Positions 20,967 to 32,744 of a DNA stretch of 64,000 bases are shown here, in pieces. How positions within the stretch are numbered: the stretch's first letter is position 1; the number at the start of each line of letters is the position of its first letter. A program made the position numbers and the translations under genes. This stretch comes from Bolinopsis microptera (Eukaryota > Ctenophora > Tentaculata > Lobata > Bolinopsidae): contig NC_087074.1 in the NCBI RefSeq assembly GCF_026151205.1, forward strand, positions 186,001-250,000, in the 5' to 3' direction. Below the pieces are notes generated by a model. The model was not told the DNA's origin, ran no database searches, and saw only the letters and a program-made list of their open reading frames with translations.

Positions 20967-21254
20967 ATACACTGTACCCTACTGGGGAAATACAGATTAT
21001 ATATAAATATTAAGTCTAATGGTGGATACTGCCATGAATACAAATTCTGCGGTTCTATTGCTTCAAAAAAGTGGAAACTGATTCATAAATTCAATTTGAA
21101 TGACAAATTAACGATTTTTACCATAAAAGCAGCCATATTAATGATATATTTTTCTACAGGTAGAAAAAAGGATATACTATGATAACGCCTTTAGTATATA
21201 ATATTATATTTTTCACTTTGCAGTAAATATTGAAATGAGCTAAAAGCCCACTAA

Positions 21255-21643
<389 letters not shown>

Positions 21644-21715
21644 GTACGACTTCATGTTGACATACTCGCTCGAGTGGCCCTCACTCACCTGTCAGTGGAT
21701 GCCTCAGCTCAACAG
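21644..21715 (+). CDS. RBBP4: RBBP4-type gene, exon 2 of those found
   Basis: A 72-bp exon starting one base into the codon left open by the previous exon. It encodes YDFMLTYSLEWPSLTCQWMP, matching the family's [20 protein letters not shown]. The acceptor is TTTCAG at 21638-21643 and the donor is GTAATA at 21716. It ends after two bases of a codon. No stop or frameshift. Substitutions relative to the family (SLEWPSLTC, WMPQLN) show a divergent but constrained sequence. Confidence 0.92.
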
Positions 21716-23766
21716 GTAATATTATACAGTAATTATACAGTAATTGTCTTAGTAGCAGTGCCGTAATTATACAGTAACTAGTGTAACTCGTGCCTACGGC
21801 CGGGACTTCACTATCGCAGTTGAAATGCAAAAATTAAAACCCGCCTATTAAATTCGGAACCACGCATAATGCAAAAATATGAACTCATTCAGTCCAAACA
21901 GACGGTAATTTTATTCTGAGTGCCCCCTAATAAGCTTATAGTAAATTTACTATGAGGTGCCACGTCCACCTCATATAATATCCAAAACTTTTTCTCTACT
22001 ATCTTTTTACAATAGTAGGGAAAAAATCAACTAGTGAGCTTAACAAATTAAAATTGCAACCTTTATGAACTAGTAGCAACCGATAATGGGCATTTTACTC
22101 CCTTATAAAAAATCAGGACATTATTTATAAAACACCCTATAGTGTGGGACATGTCACCCCCTATATTGTGGGACATGTTAGGCCCCCCGCCCTATATTGT
22201 GGGACATGTCACCCCCCCTATATTGTTGGACATGTTAGGCCCCCCCTATATTGTGGGACATGTCATCCCCTATATTGTGGGACATGTCACCCCCTATATT
22301 GTGGGACATGTCATCCCCTATATTGTGGGACATGTCACCCCTCTATATTGTGGGACATGTCACCCCCTATATTGTGGGACATGTCACCCCCCTATATTGT
22401 GGGACATGTCACCCCCCTATATTGTGGGACATGTCACCCCCTATATTGTGGGACATGTCATCCCCTATATTGTGGGACATGTCACCCCCCTATATTGTGG
22501 GACATGTCATCCCCTATATTGTGGGACATGTCACCCCCCCTATATTGTGGGACATGTCACCCCCCCCCCCATATATTGTAGGACATGTCACCCCCCTATA
22601 TTGTGGGACATGTCACCCCCCTATATTGTGGGACATGTCACCCCCTATATAGTGGGACATGTCACCCCCTATATTGTGGGACATGTCACCCCCCTATATT
22701 GTGGGACATGTCACCTCCTATATTGTGGGACATGTCTTCCCCTATATTGTGGGACATGTCACCCCCCTATATTGTGGGACATGTCACCCCCCTATATTGT
22801 GGGACTTTTCACCCCTCTATATTGTGGGACATGTCACCCCTCTATATTGTGGGACATGTCACCCCCCTATATTGTGGGACATGTCATCCCCTATATTGTG
22901 GGACATGTCACCCCCTATATTGTGGGACATGTCACCCCCTATATTGTGGGACATATCACCCCCTTTATTGTGGGACATGTCATCCCCTATATTGTGGGAC
23001 ATGTCACCCCCCCCCCTATATTGTGGGACATGTCACCCCCTATATTGTGGGACATATCAGTTATCACCCCCTTTATTGTGGGACATGTCATCCCCTATAT
23101 TGTGGGACATGTCACCCCCTTATATTGTGGGACATGTCACCCCCCTATATTGTGGAACATGTCACCCCTCTATATTGTGGGACATGTCACCCCCTATATT
23201 GTGGGACATGTCACCCCCCTTTATTGTGGGACATGTCACCCCCCTTTATTGTGGGACATGTCACCCCTCTATATTTTGGGACATGTCACCCCTCTATATT
23301 GTGGGACATGTCATCCCCTATATTGTGGGACATGCCACCCCCCCTATATTGTGGGACATGTCACCCCCCTATATTGTGGGACATATCACCCCCTATATTG
23401 TGGGACATGTCATCCCCTATATTGTGGGACATGTCACCCCCCTATATTGTGGGACATGTCACCCCCTATATTGTGGGACATATCACCCCCTATATTGTGG
23501 GACATGTCATCCCCTATATTGTGGGACATGTCACCCCCCCTATATTGTGGGACATGTCACCCCCCTATATTTTGGGACATGTCACCCCCCCTATATTGTG
23601 GGACATGTCACCCCCCCCCTATATTGTGGGACATGTCACCCCCCCCCCCTATATTGTGATATCATAATTCCAATTATAACACCATATTATGTTTCTGTAG
23701 ATATTTTTGGAGTTAATGAGATTGCCTGTATTAAATAGTTATGAATATTAATTTAGTGTGTTTCAG
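21716..23766 (+). other. RBBP4 intron, 2.05 kb, mostly minisatellite
   Basis: Runs from donor GTAATA to acceptor TGTTTCAG. About three quarters is the 24-bp minisatellite at 22141-23660; the rest is AT-rich and contains a GTAATTATACAGTAA duplication near 21725-21775. Confidence 0.85.
22141..23660 (+). repeat. 24-bp minisatellite (TGTGGGACATGTCACC...), about 62 copies
   Basis: The unit is TATATTGTGGGACATG followed by TCACCCCC, about 24 bp. Length varies through the C-run (4 to 9 C), and some units have TCATCCCC or TTATTG variants. Each unit holds the palindrome ACATGT. The 505-, 360- and 359-residue plus-strand frames here (IVGHVTP..., YCGTCHP..., LWDMSPP...) are by-products of the repeat, not proteins with family support. 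Confidence 0.97.
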
Positions 23767-23817
23767 ACTAGATGGTAAAGACAATACAGTACACAGACTT
23801 ATACTGGGAACACACAC
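23767..23817 (+). CDS. RBBP4: RBBP4-type gene, exon 3 of those found
   Basis: A 51-bp exon, spliced in the phase left by exon 2 and ending with two bases of a codon at a consensus GTAAGT donor (23818). It encodes LDGKDNTVHRLILGTH, matching the family's EGKDYSVHRLILGTH block at the start of the WD40 propeller. The acceptor is GTTTCAG ending at 23766. No other frame gives a family match. Confidence 0.93.
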
Positions 23818-24099
23818 GTAAGTGTAACTTTGTAACATGTCACTATTATATTAGTATAGTAGTATAGTAGGTAGTAGTATAGTAGGTAATCACTAAAAAC
23901 TGTCAGCTTTATTGGGCTGATAAGACACATTTAAAAATCTAACTTTTTGGTATATATTGATACAAAAGTATTGGAAGTAGTCATGGAAGCATGAAAACGA
24001 TATATTAAAGTCTTTACAATGTGAAATGAAGAAGAAGATAAATATTGAATGTAAGTTTAAAAACACATCTGGATAATGGTGAAGAGTTACTTAAGTTTT

Positions 24100-24157
24100 T
24101 TAAGTAATAGTCAGGGCGAACCCCCCCCCCCCCCCCCCCCCCCCTTAAGTAATAGTC
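24100..24157 (+). repeat. Poly-C (24) between duplicated TTAAGTAATAGTC
   Basis: The 13-bp word TTAAGTAATAGTC occurs directly before AGGGCGAA plus C24 (24121-24144) and again directly after it. The layout TTAA, short insert, C-run, TTAA resembles the C34-TTAA end of the palindromic element at 57311, so this may be a deletion derivative of a TTAA element. Confidence 0.6.
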
Positions 24158-24204
24158 GTACAGCGAATAGAATATTAGAGTGTTATGATTTTAAAACATT
24201 GTAT

Positions 24205-25238
24205 ACTTATAAATCAAGAGGCTTGCATATAATGAACATATTGACACGGGTGCAGAGTTGAGTCTGTACGGAACCTAGTAGTTTCAGATCCTTGTTTAAC
24301 TTGCCGTACAGCAAGGTCATCCACTACTTTAGCCCGGCGAGGCACATAACTCCCTCTACAACTCCATGACAAATGTTTCATATATACTAGCCGAGTTCAC
24401 AAGTTATATCCTTGTGTTTGAGAAGAGCTCGTTAGAACTGCTTCCTTTCCCTTCAGTATCCCACAGTCTCTCGAGTTTCGTAACTGCCAGAGAACTCTCT
24501 TAAACAATTACTAGACTCGGTGATTATAAATCAAGAGACTTGCATATAATGAACATATTGACACGGGTGCAGAGTTCAGTCTGTACGGAACCTAGTAGTT
24601 TCAGATCCTTGTTTAACTTGCCGTACAGCAAGGTCATCCACTACTATAGCCCGGCGAGGCACATAACTCCCTCTTCAACTCCATGACAAATGTTTCATAT
24701 ATACTAGCCGAGTTCACAAGTTATATCCTTGTGTTTGAGAAGAGCTCGTTAGAACTGCTTCCTTTCCCTTCAGTATCCCACAGTCTCTCGAATTTCGTAA
24801 CTGCCAGAGAACTCTCTTAAACAATTACTAGACTCGGTGATTATACATCAAGAGGCTTGCATATAATGAACATATTGACACGGGTGCAGAGTTGAGTCTG
24901 TACGGAACCTAGTAGTTTCAGATCCTTGTTTAACTTGCCGTACAGCAAGGTCATCCACTACTTTAGCCCGGCGAGGCACATAACTCCCTCTACAACTCCA
25001 TGACAAATGTTTCATATATACTAGCCGAGTTCACAAGTTATATCCTTGTGTTTGAGAAGAGCTCGTTAGAACTGCTTCCTTTCCCTTCAGTATCCCACAG
25101 TCTCTCGAGTTTCGTAACTGCCAGAGAACTCTCTTAAACAATTACTAGACTCGGTGATTATAAATCAAGAGGCTTGCATATAATGAACATATTGACACGG
25201 GTGCAGAGTTGAGTCTGTACGGAACCTAGTAGTTTCAG
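24205..25238 (+). repeat. 317-bp tandem repeat, about 3.3 copies
   Basis: AATCAAGAGGCTTGCATATA and variants start near 24212, 24529, 24846 and 25163, an exact 317-bp step. Copies are near-identical. A ~50-bp part (GTACGGAACC...CCGTACAGCAAGG) is related in inverted orientation to 61784-61835 in the foldback arm. No coding content. Confidence 0.93.
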
Positions 25239-25515
25239 TATATTCCACATGATGATCTTTTTGATACAATTTGCTGTTTAATTGATATCATATTTGATTC
25301 AAAAAGTGTTCATTTTGTGATAATTTAAAGCGTTACGTGTGTCGTGGTATAATGATTAAAAAATAGTGGATTTTGTTTTATTTTAGTCGTGATAATATTA
25401 AAGAGTTATTAAGATATTTTATAATATTTTATAATAAGATTTTATAATATAATATTTGTTAAACTTAAAGGTAATCTTACTATTATATAATATAGTAAGA
25501 TTACTATATCTTACT
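25239..25515. other. AT-rich stretch
   Basis: Very AT-rich with TATAATATTTTATAATA-type words; no gene recognised. Confidence 0.5.
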
Positions 25516-26148
25516 ATATATAAAGCGAGACGATATATATATATATATATTTATTTATCCGCACCATTTTACTGACACCACGGCATCAACTTTAACACGG
25601 GTTTCCGCAAAAACCGTACAAGATATAAAACTGAAACTTTTTTAACTGATTCAAATGCTTTAATGGCCTTCAAATCAGCATGAAAAAATCGAAAATCGGC
25701 CAAGGAATAAGAATTTTAGTACCCAAAATTTGGACCCCCAAGTGGTGTCAAAAACGCGAATTAAATAGGTAATAATTATTTTTACTGGGAGACTTTAGGG
25801 TAGGAAACTGATCCGGCCACCAAAGAGCCTTGACACCAGTCTTAAAGGTTTGACGGGTTCCTGCTAGTATATATAAAGCGAGACGATATAATATATACAT
25901 ATTATTATATATGTTTAATGTTTATCCATATCATTTTACTGACACCAGGGTATCAACTTTAACGCGACTTTCCGCAAAAACCGTAAAAGATATAATACAA
26001 CTGAAACTTTTTTGACTTGGTCAAATGCTTTAATTGATTTCGAATCAGCATGAAAAAATAAAGAAATGGCCATGGAATAAGAATTTTAGTGCCCAAAATT
26101 TGTACCCCCAAGTGGTGTCAAAAACGCGAATTAAATAGGTAATAATTA
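25516..26148 (+). repeat. Pair of ~280-bp repeats in tandem, 352 bp apart
   Basis: Each copy starts TATATAAAGCGAGACGATAT (25516 and ~25868). It continues with CATTTTACTGACACCA, ACTTTTTT and CCCCAAGTGGTGTCAAAAAC and ends ACGCGAATTAAATAGGTAAT. A (TA)n run lies inside the first copy. About 80 bp of unrelated sequence (25790-25866) separates them. Confidence 0.85.
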
Positions 26149-26745
26149 TTTCAGTCTCTAACTCTTGAACCATTCGTTATTAAAGAGATCATTAAAAGAC
26201 AGTCTAAAAGTAGATAACTAGCTTCCTCTTTCAGTCCTTCCTTTCTTTCTTTCTTTCTTTTTTCCCTTTTTCCTTTCCGCCTTTTTTTCTATTCCAGCTT
26301 TGGATCTGTGACGGATGTGATAGATTTCTTGCAGTCACTTTTCTCCCTACATGGGCTCCCGGCCGTGCGTCCATGTAGGAGCCGTGGGGCCTCCCGAGTG
26401 ATAGGGTTACAGTGACTGCTAGTAGGGAAAGTATGAAAGCTATATCAGTAGACACAATTACCGAACACAGGGCATTGGCTCGACCTCCAAGACAGGGTAT
26501 CTGCGAGGACCCTGGTCGTAATCAGCTCTGCACAGTTTCAGTGTATCCAGATGCCTGAAATCTTGGACACTGCCTACGTACGGGGTAGACAGCTGCATAT
26601 ATATTGATATCATGTGGTACTATTACAACAATCTCTGTTTGATATGCAGATGTTATCGCGATTAGATAACTTAGTTGGTGTGTGTTTGTGTGTTTGTGTA
26701 AACATTGTTGATAAGCGAACCACGTCAGTCATTATAGAAATGTAT
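26149..26745. other. Spacer with (TTTC)n microsatellite
   Basis: TTTC repeats at ~26240-26262, then an inverted pair CTACATGGG / CCATGTAG around 26346-26378. No recognisable gene. Confidence 0.5.
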
Positions 26746-28009
26746 TGATAGTATGAAGGTCTGCACACTGAAAGATACAATTGATAGTATGAAGGTCTGC
26801 ACACTGAAAGATACAATTGATAGTATGAAGGTCTGCACATTGAAAGATACAATTGATAGTATGAAGGGCTGCACACTGAAAGATACAATTGATAGTATGA
26901 AGGGCTGCACACTGAAAGATACAATTGATAGTATGAAGGTCTGCACACTGAAAGATACAATTGATAGTATGAAGGTCTGCACACTGAAAGATACAATTGA
27001 TAGTATGAAGGTCTGCACACTGAAAGATACAATTGATAGTATGAAGGTCTGCACACTGAAAGATACAATTGATAGTATGAAGGTCTGCACACTGAAAGAT
27101 ACAATTGATAGTATGAAGGGCTGCACACTGAAAGATACAATTGATAGTATGAAGGGCTGCACACTGAAAGATACAATTGATAGTATGAAGGGCTGCACAC
27201 TGAAAGATACAATTGATAGTATGAAGGTCTGCACACTGAAAGATACAATTGATAGTATGAAGGTCTGCACACTGAAAGATACAATTGATAGTATGAAGGT
27301 CTGCACACTGAAAGATACAATTGATAGTATGAAGGTCTGCACACTGAAAGATACAATTGATAGTATGAAGGTCTGCACACTGAAAGATACAATTGATAGT
27401 ATGAAGGGCTGCACACTGAAGGATACAATTGATAGTATGAAGGGCTGCACACTGAAGGATACAATTGATAGTATGAAGGTCTGCACACTGAAAGATACAA
27501 TTGATAGTATGAAGGGCTGCACACTGAAAGATACAATTGATAGTATGAAGGTCTGCACACTGAAAGATACAATTGATAGTATGAAGGGCTGCACACTGAA
27601 AGATACAATTGATAGTATGAAGGGCTGCACACTGAAAGATACAATTGATAGTATGAAGGTCTGCACACTGAAAGATACAATTGATAGTATGAAGGTCTGC
27701 ACACTGAAAGATACAATTGATAGTAGGAAGGTCTGCACACTGAAAGATACAATTGATAGTATGAAGGTCTGCACACTGAAAGATACAATTGATAGTATGA
27801 AGGGCTGCACACTGAAAGATACAATTGATAGTATGAAGGGCTGCACACTGAAAGATACAATTGATAGTATGAAGGTCTGCACACTGAAAGATACAATTGA
27901 TAGTATGAAGGTCTGCACACTGAAAGATACAATTGATAGTATGAAGGTCTGCACACTGAAAGATACAATTGATAGTATGAAGGGCTGCACACTGAAAGAT
28001 ACAATTGAT
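26746..28009 (+). repeat. 36-bp minisatellite, about 35 copies
   Basis: The unit contains TGATAGTATGAAGG, then T/GCTGCACACTG, then AAAGATACAAT; the period is exactly 36 bp. Two main variants (AAGGTCTG and AAGGGCTG) are interspersed. Since 36 is divisible by three and the unit lacks stops in several frames, frames of over 420 residues stay open on both strands; I treat these as artefacts. Confidence 0.97.
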
Positions 28010-28257
28010 GGGGGGCATCAACCTCATAAATACCTATATTATTCCCTCCGATTTCAAAATAGGTATGTAGACCGTGTATATTTATGGTTATTTAAAGGTT
28101 TTGTTGTTTTTATTCTGCATGGACAGAATATATTGGGGAACTCTGTAATCTGTCAATAGAAACATATTGCACGGTTAACAGTAAAAACACAGTTGAAAGA
28201 AACGCACGATTAACAATTATACAATTTACACGGGTAGCACACAAATGAAAGCTCTTC
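28010..28257. other. Short spacer between minisatellites
   Basis: No recognisable feature. Confidence 0.5.
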
Positions 28258-29985
28258 TAAACAGAGGCGCCTCTGCTCCTAAACAGAGGCGCCTCTGCTT
28301 CTAAACAGAGGCGCCTCTGCTTCTAAACAGAGGCGCCTCTGCTTCTAAACAGAGGCGCCTCTGCTCCTAAACAGAGGCGCCTCTGCTCCTAAACAGAGGC
28401 GCCTCTGCTTCTAAACAGAGGCGCCTCTGCTTCTTAACAGAGGCGCCTCTGCTTCTAAACAGAGGCGCCTCTGCTCCTAAACAGAGGCGCCTCTGCTCCT
28501 AAACAGAGGCGCCTCTGCTTCTAAACAGAGGCGCCTCTGCTGCTTAACAGAGGCGCCTCTGCTTCTAAACAGAGGCGCCTCTGCTTCTAAACAGTGGCGC
28601 CTCTGCTTCTAAACAGAGGCGCCTCTGCTTCTTAACAGAGGCGCCTCTGCTTCTGAACAGAGGCGCCTCTGCTCCTAAACAGAGGCGCCTCTGCTTCTAA
28701 ACAGAGGCGCCTCTGCTTCTAAACAGAGGCGCCTCTGCTCCTAAACAGAGGCGCCTCTGCTTCTAAATAGAGGCGCCTCTGCTTCTAAACAGAGGCGCCT
28801 CTGCTTCTAAACAGAGGCGCCTCTGCTTCTAAACAGAGGCGCCTCTGCTCCTAAACAGAGGCGCCTCTGCTTCTAAACAGAGGCGCCTCTGCTTCTAAAC
28901 AGAGGCGCCTCTGCTTCTAAACAGAGGCGCCTCTGCTCCTAAACAGAGGCGCCTCTGCTTCTAAACAGAGGCGCCTCTGCTTCTGAACAGAGGCGCCTCT
29001 GCTCCTAAACAGAGGCGCCTCTGCTTCTAAACAGAGGCGCCTCTGCTTCTAAACAGAGGCGCCTCTGCTTCTAAACAGAGGCGCCTCTGCTCCTAAACAG
29101 AGGCGCCTCTGCTTCTAAACAGAGGCGCCTCTGCTTCTAAACAGAGGCGCCTCTGCTTCTAAACAGTGGCGCCTCTGCTTCTAAACAGAGGCGCCTCTGC
29201 TTCTGAACAGAGGCGCCTCTGCTCCTAAACAGAGGCGCCTCTGCTCCTAAACAGAGGCGCCTCTGCTTCTAAACAGAGGCGCCTCTGCTCCTAAACAGAG
29301 GCGCCTCTGCTTCTAAACAGAGGCGCCTCTGCTTCTAAACAGAGGCGCCTCTGCTTCTAAACAGAGGCGCCTCTGCTCCTAAACAGAGGCGCCTCTGCTT
29401 CTAAACAGAGGTGCCTCTGCTTCTAAACAGAGGTGCCTCTGCTTCTAAACAGAGGCGCCTCTGCTTCTTAACAGAGGCGCCTCTGCTTCTAAACAGAGGC
29501 GCCTCTGCTCCTAAACAGAGGCGCCTCTGCTTCTAAACAGAGGCGCCTCTGCTTCTAAACAGAGGCGCCTCTGCTGCTTAACAGAGGCGCCTCTGCTTCT
29601 AAACAGTGGCGCCTCTGCTTCTAAACAGAGGCGCCTCTGCTTCTTAACAGAGGCGCCTCTGCTTCTTAACAGAGGCGCCTCTGCTTCTAAACAGAGGTGC
29701 CTCTGCTTCTAAACAGAGGCGCCTCTGCTTCTTAACAGAGGCGCCTCTGCTTCTAAACAGAGGCGCCTCTGCTCCTAAACAGAGGCGCCTCTGCTTCTAA
29801 ACAGAGGCGCCTCTGCTTCTAAACAGAGGCGCCTCTGCTGCTTAACAGAGGCGCCTCTGCTTCTAAACAGAGGCGCCTCTGCTCCTAAACAGAGGCGCCT
29901 CTGCTCCTAAACAGAGGCGCCTCTGCTCCTAAACAGAGGCGCCTCTGCTTCTAAACAGAGGCGCCTCTGCTTCTAAACAGAGGCG
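28258..29985. repeat. 22-bp palindromic minisatellite, about 78 copies
   Basis: Every unit carries the perfect 14-bp palindrome CAGAGGCGCCTCTG plus an 8-bp linker, mostly CTTCTAAA, CTCCTAAA, CTTCTTAA or CTGCTTAA. The palindrome is nearly invariant (rare T for C or T for A changes) while linker variants are mixed along the array. Because the palindrome is its own complement, the array can form a regular row of small hairpins on either strand. Confidence 0.97.
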
Positions 29986-30279
29986 CACAGTCTTCTCGTT
30001 CATGATCAGGATCCCAGCGGCATGAAATGAAATGAAATAAAATGAACACTCGATCCATTGCAGAAGATCCACAGGAGAAATATCTCCAAATTGGCGGTTT
30101 CTAGCGGAACGCAGGCATATATTTCGAGATCAGACTAATAGATTTTCTTTAAACTTTCCAGATAGTTACATGGCTATAAGACGTCTTATAGCCGTGTAAG
30201 TTTAAAGAAAATTCTGTCGGTCAGTTCTCGAGAAAATCAAAAATATACTCACTAAGTTATTCACTAAAACACTCGATTT
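29986..30279. other. Spacer with a short palindrome
   Basis: Around 30139-30213, AGATTTTCTTTAAACTTTCC faces AAGTTTAAAGAAAATTCT. At the centre is GGCTATAAGACGTCTTATAGCC, a perfect palindrome of 22 bp (its core, CTATAAGACGTCTTATAG, spans about 30173-30190). No gene recognised. Confidence 0.6.
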
Positions 30280-30504
30280 TCGAACTTTTTATTTGGAACA
30301 GATTTGTCGAATTCAAGGAAACGTCTTCTGGAACAGTGTAGTGGATTTGTAGTGGATTTCACAGGTGTAGTGGTTTTGTGTTCCGGGTAGGTGGAACATG
30401 TTTTGGTGATTAGTAGTACGTGACCCAAACCATCAGAAAAACCTAGTTTCGACATCTTGACCCACTCAGGCTACTCCCGAGCAAAATCCACTACAAAATC
30501 GCAC
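30280..30504 (+). repeat. Diverged unit of satellite B at the outer edge
   Basis: Contains GTGTTCCGGGTAGGTGGAAC, ACCCAAACCATCA and CTAGTTTCGAC, which correspond to the satellite B unit at 37940-40819. It is preceded by GGAAACGTCTTCTGGAACAG, a boundary word that also occurs at ~30518 and, diverged, at ~52479. Confidence 0.7.
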
Positions 30505-30589
30505 ACACATTTCTGGGAAACGTCTTCTGGAACAGTAGAGTTGATGAATCCAGATTTTTGGAACATTTTTGGAACATTTTTGGAACATG

Positions 30590-31890
30590 TGCCAAAATTG
30601 TGCCAAAAGTGTGCCATGCATTTATTTGCCCTAATAAGCTCTAAATAGTGCCAAAAATAATTGTAAATGATGGATATAGTTGCAAGCTAGGTCTAAGGGC
30701 CATCGAAAGTAGCATAACATTACCCAGGTTCATGGAATGAACGAAAATGAACAAAAATGAATATTGTCCTAAAAATGCTCAGAACGGTTTAAAATTGGTC
30801 GGAAAGTGTTTATATTAGTCCTAGGACCACTCAAACCAAGTTTGGGAATCACTGCATGTCTAGAACCGATGTTACCTATGTTCCAAAATGTTCCAATTTT
30901 GTCACAATAATCCTCCTGAGAATCCAGATTTTTGGAACATGGGCACATCGAAGTATTGGCTGTATTTAAGTGCTGGGAAGCCTCAATTCGGTTTTCTAAG
31001 ATGGATATAGGTAAAAACTAGGCCTAAGAGCCATCAAAACTCAAATAACATTACCCAGGTTCATGGAATGAACGAAAATGAACAAAAATGAATATTGTCC
31101 TAAAAATGCTCAGAACGGTTTAAAATTGGTCGGAAAGTGTTTATATTAGTCCTAGGACCACTCAAACCAAGTTTGGGAATCACTGCATGTCTAGAACCGA
31201 TGTTACCAATGTTCCAAAATGTTCCAATTTTGTCACAATAATCCTCCTGAGAATCCAGATTTTTGGAACATGGGCACATCGAAGTATTGGCTGTATTTAA
31301 GTGCTGGGAAGCCTCAATTCGGTTTTCTAAGATGGATATAGGTAAAAACTAGGCCTAAGAGCCATCAAAACTCAAACAACATTACCCAGGTTCATGGAAT
31401 GAACGAAAATGAACAAAAATGAATATTGTCCTAAAAATGCTCAGAACGATTTAAAATTGGTCGGAAAGTGTTTATATTAGTCCTAGGACCACTCAAACCA
31501 AGTTTGGGAATCACTGCATGTCTAGAACCGATGTTACCAATGTTCCAAAATGTTCCAATTTTGTCACAATAATCCTCCTGAGAATCCAGATTTTTGGAAC
31601 ATGGGCACATCGAAGTATTGGCTGTATTTAAGTGCTGGGAAGCCTCAATTCGGTTTTCTAAGATGGATATAGGTAAAAACTAGGCCTAAGAGCCATCAAA
31701 ACTCAAACAACATTACCCAGGTTCATGGAATGAACGAAAATGAACAAAAATGAATATTGTCCTAAAAATGCTCAGAACGGTTTAAAATTGGTCGGAAAGT
31801 GTTTATATTAGTCCTAGGACCACTCAAACCAAGTTTGGGAATCACTGCATGTCTAGAACCGATGTTACCAATGTTCCAAAATGTTCCAAT
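30590..31890 (+). repeat. Satellite A, left arm, 331-bp unit, about 4 copies
   Basis: CCAGGTTCATGGAATGAACG recurs at steps of exactly 331 bp (30727, 31058, 31389, 31720 for the GG of AGGTTC). Units contain CTAGGACCACTCAAACCAAG, TTGGAACATGGGCACATCG and AAAACTAGGCCTAAGAGCC. Copies are near-identical. Confidence 0.95.
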
Positions 31891-32744
31891 TCGAGTGGTC
31901 TTAGGACCAATACAAACACTTTCCGACCAATTTTAAACCGCTCTGAGCAATTCCAAAGAGTTTATGAAAGAGTCATAAGGCCAATCAACAGACTATTCAT
32001 TTACTGTACTGTTAAGATGGTTCGGTATTCTGCACCCCTCGTATCGGTTCTGGCCATAAACAGTCACACAGTCACACAATGTACACCCTATATTTAGATC
32101 ACATCAGTTTCATTTGTATCACATCACTTCGTGTAATAGATGTGTGGAAGCAAATAAAGATGTGATCTGAATAAGGTGATCCGAGCGTAGCAAGGTTATC
32201 CGATCTTATTTGGTGTGATCGGATGTAGAGGCGTAAGATCAGATCAGGTCATCAGCAATAGGATTAACTTAGCAAGCTTGTTAATGAATAAGAAGAGAAT
32301 AAATAGATAATTAAGTTATACAAATCATTTTCCCTCTCTGTTAACCACAACAACTACAACGACAATGAATCCCTTCACTAAATTGATGAGCCTACCTCTT
32401 TATCTACCAGTTCAAAGAAGCACCAGCAGTCCACCTCACTCAACCAACCCCTTCACCAGCAATCTTCATCCCTCAACCAACTCATTCACCACCAGCCTAC
32501 CTAACGCAACCAACCCCTTCACCAGCAACCTACCTCGCTCAACCAACCCTTTCACCCGCAACCTTCATCCCTCAACGAACAAATACATCAATATATTGGG
32601 GGATTATTAAAACCAAAATAGTTGCCCAATAAAATAATTTCTGCCTTCTCTTGGAGGTACGTGTGCTAATTGTACATAATTCTGAATGCAACTTTAAGAC
32701 TCTGTTGGACGAAAATATTGACTCTTTGCCACCATTTTCTTACC
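31891..32744 (+). other. Spacer between satellite A arms
   Basis: It starts with a short inverted fragment of the A unit (to ~31960). The rest is unique, with scattered repeats of GATCACATC / GTGATC words around 32095-32250. An 81-residue open frame at 32365-32610 contains five copies of a motif like STNPFTSNLHP encoded by a short imperfect repeat; no family is recognised and I do not call it a gene. Confidence 0.55.

Noticed and set aside
22142-23738. Long plus-strand ORFs of 505, 360 and 359 codons
   Set aside because: They are three frames of the same 24-bp minisatellite lying in an RBBP4 intron; composition follows the repeat and no domain is present.
26610-28159. ORFs of 421-468 codons on both strands
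   Set aside because: 36-bp repeat unit with no stop in several frames; simultaneous openness on both strands marks an artefact.
28258-29985. CRISPR-like regular array with palindromic repeats
   Set aside because: Linkers are 8 bp and drawn from a few variants, not unique spacers, and the context is an animal intron with no cas genes.
32365-32610. 81-codon ORF with STNPFTSNLHP-like repeats as a secreted repeat protein
   Set aside because: No signal peptide, short imperfect DNA repeat, located in the spacer of a satellite structure; kept only as a note in the spacer entry.
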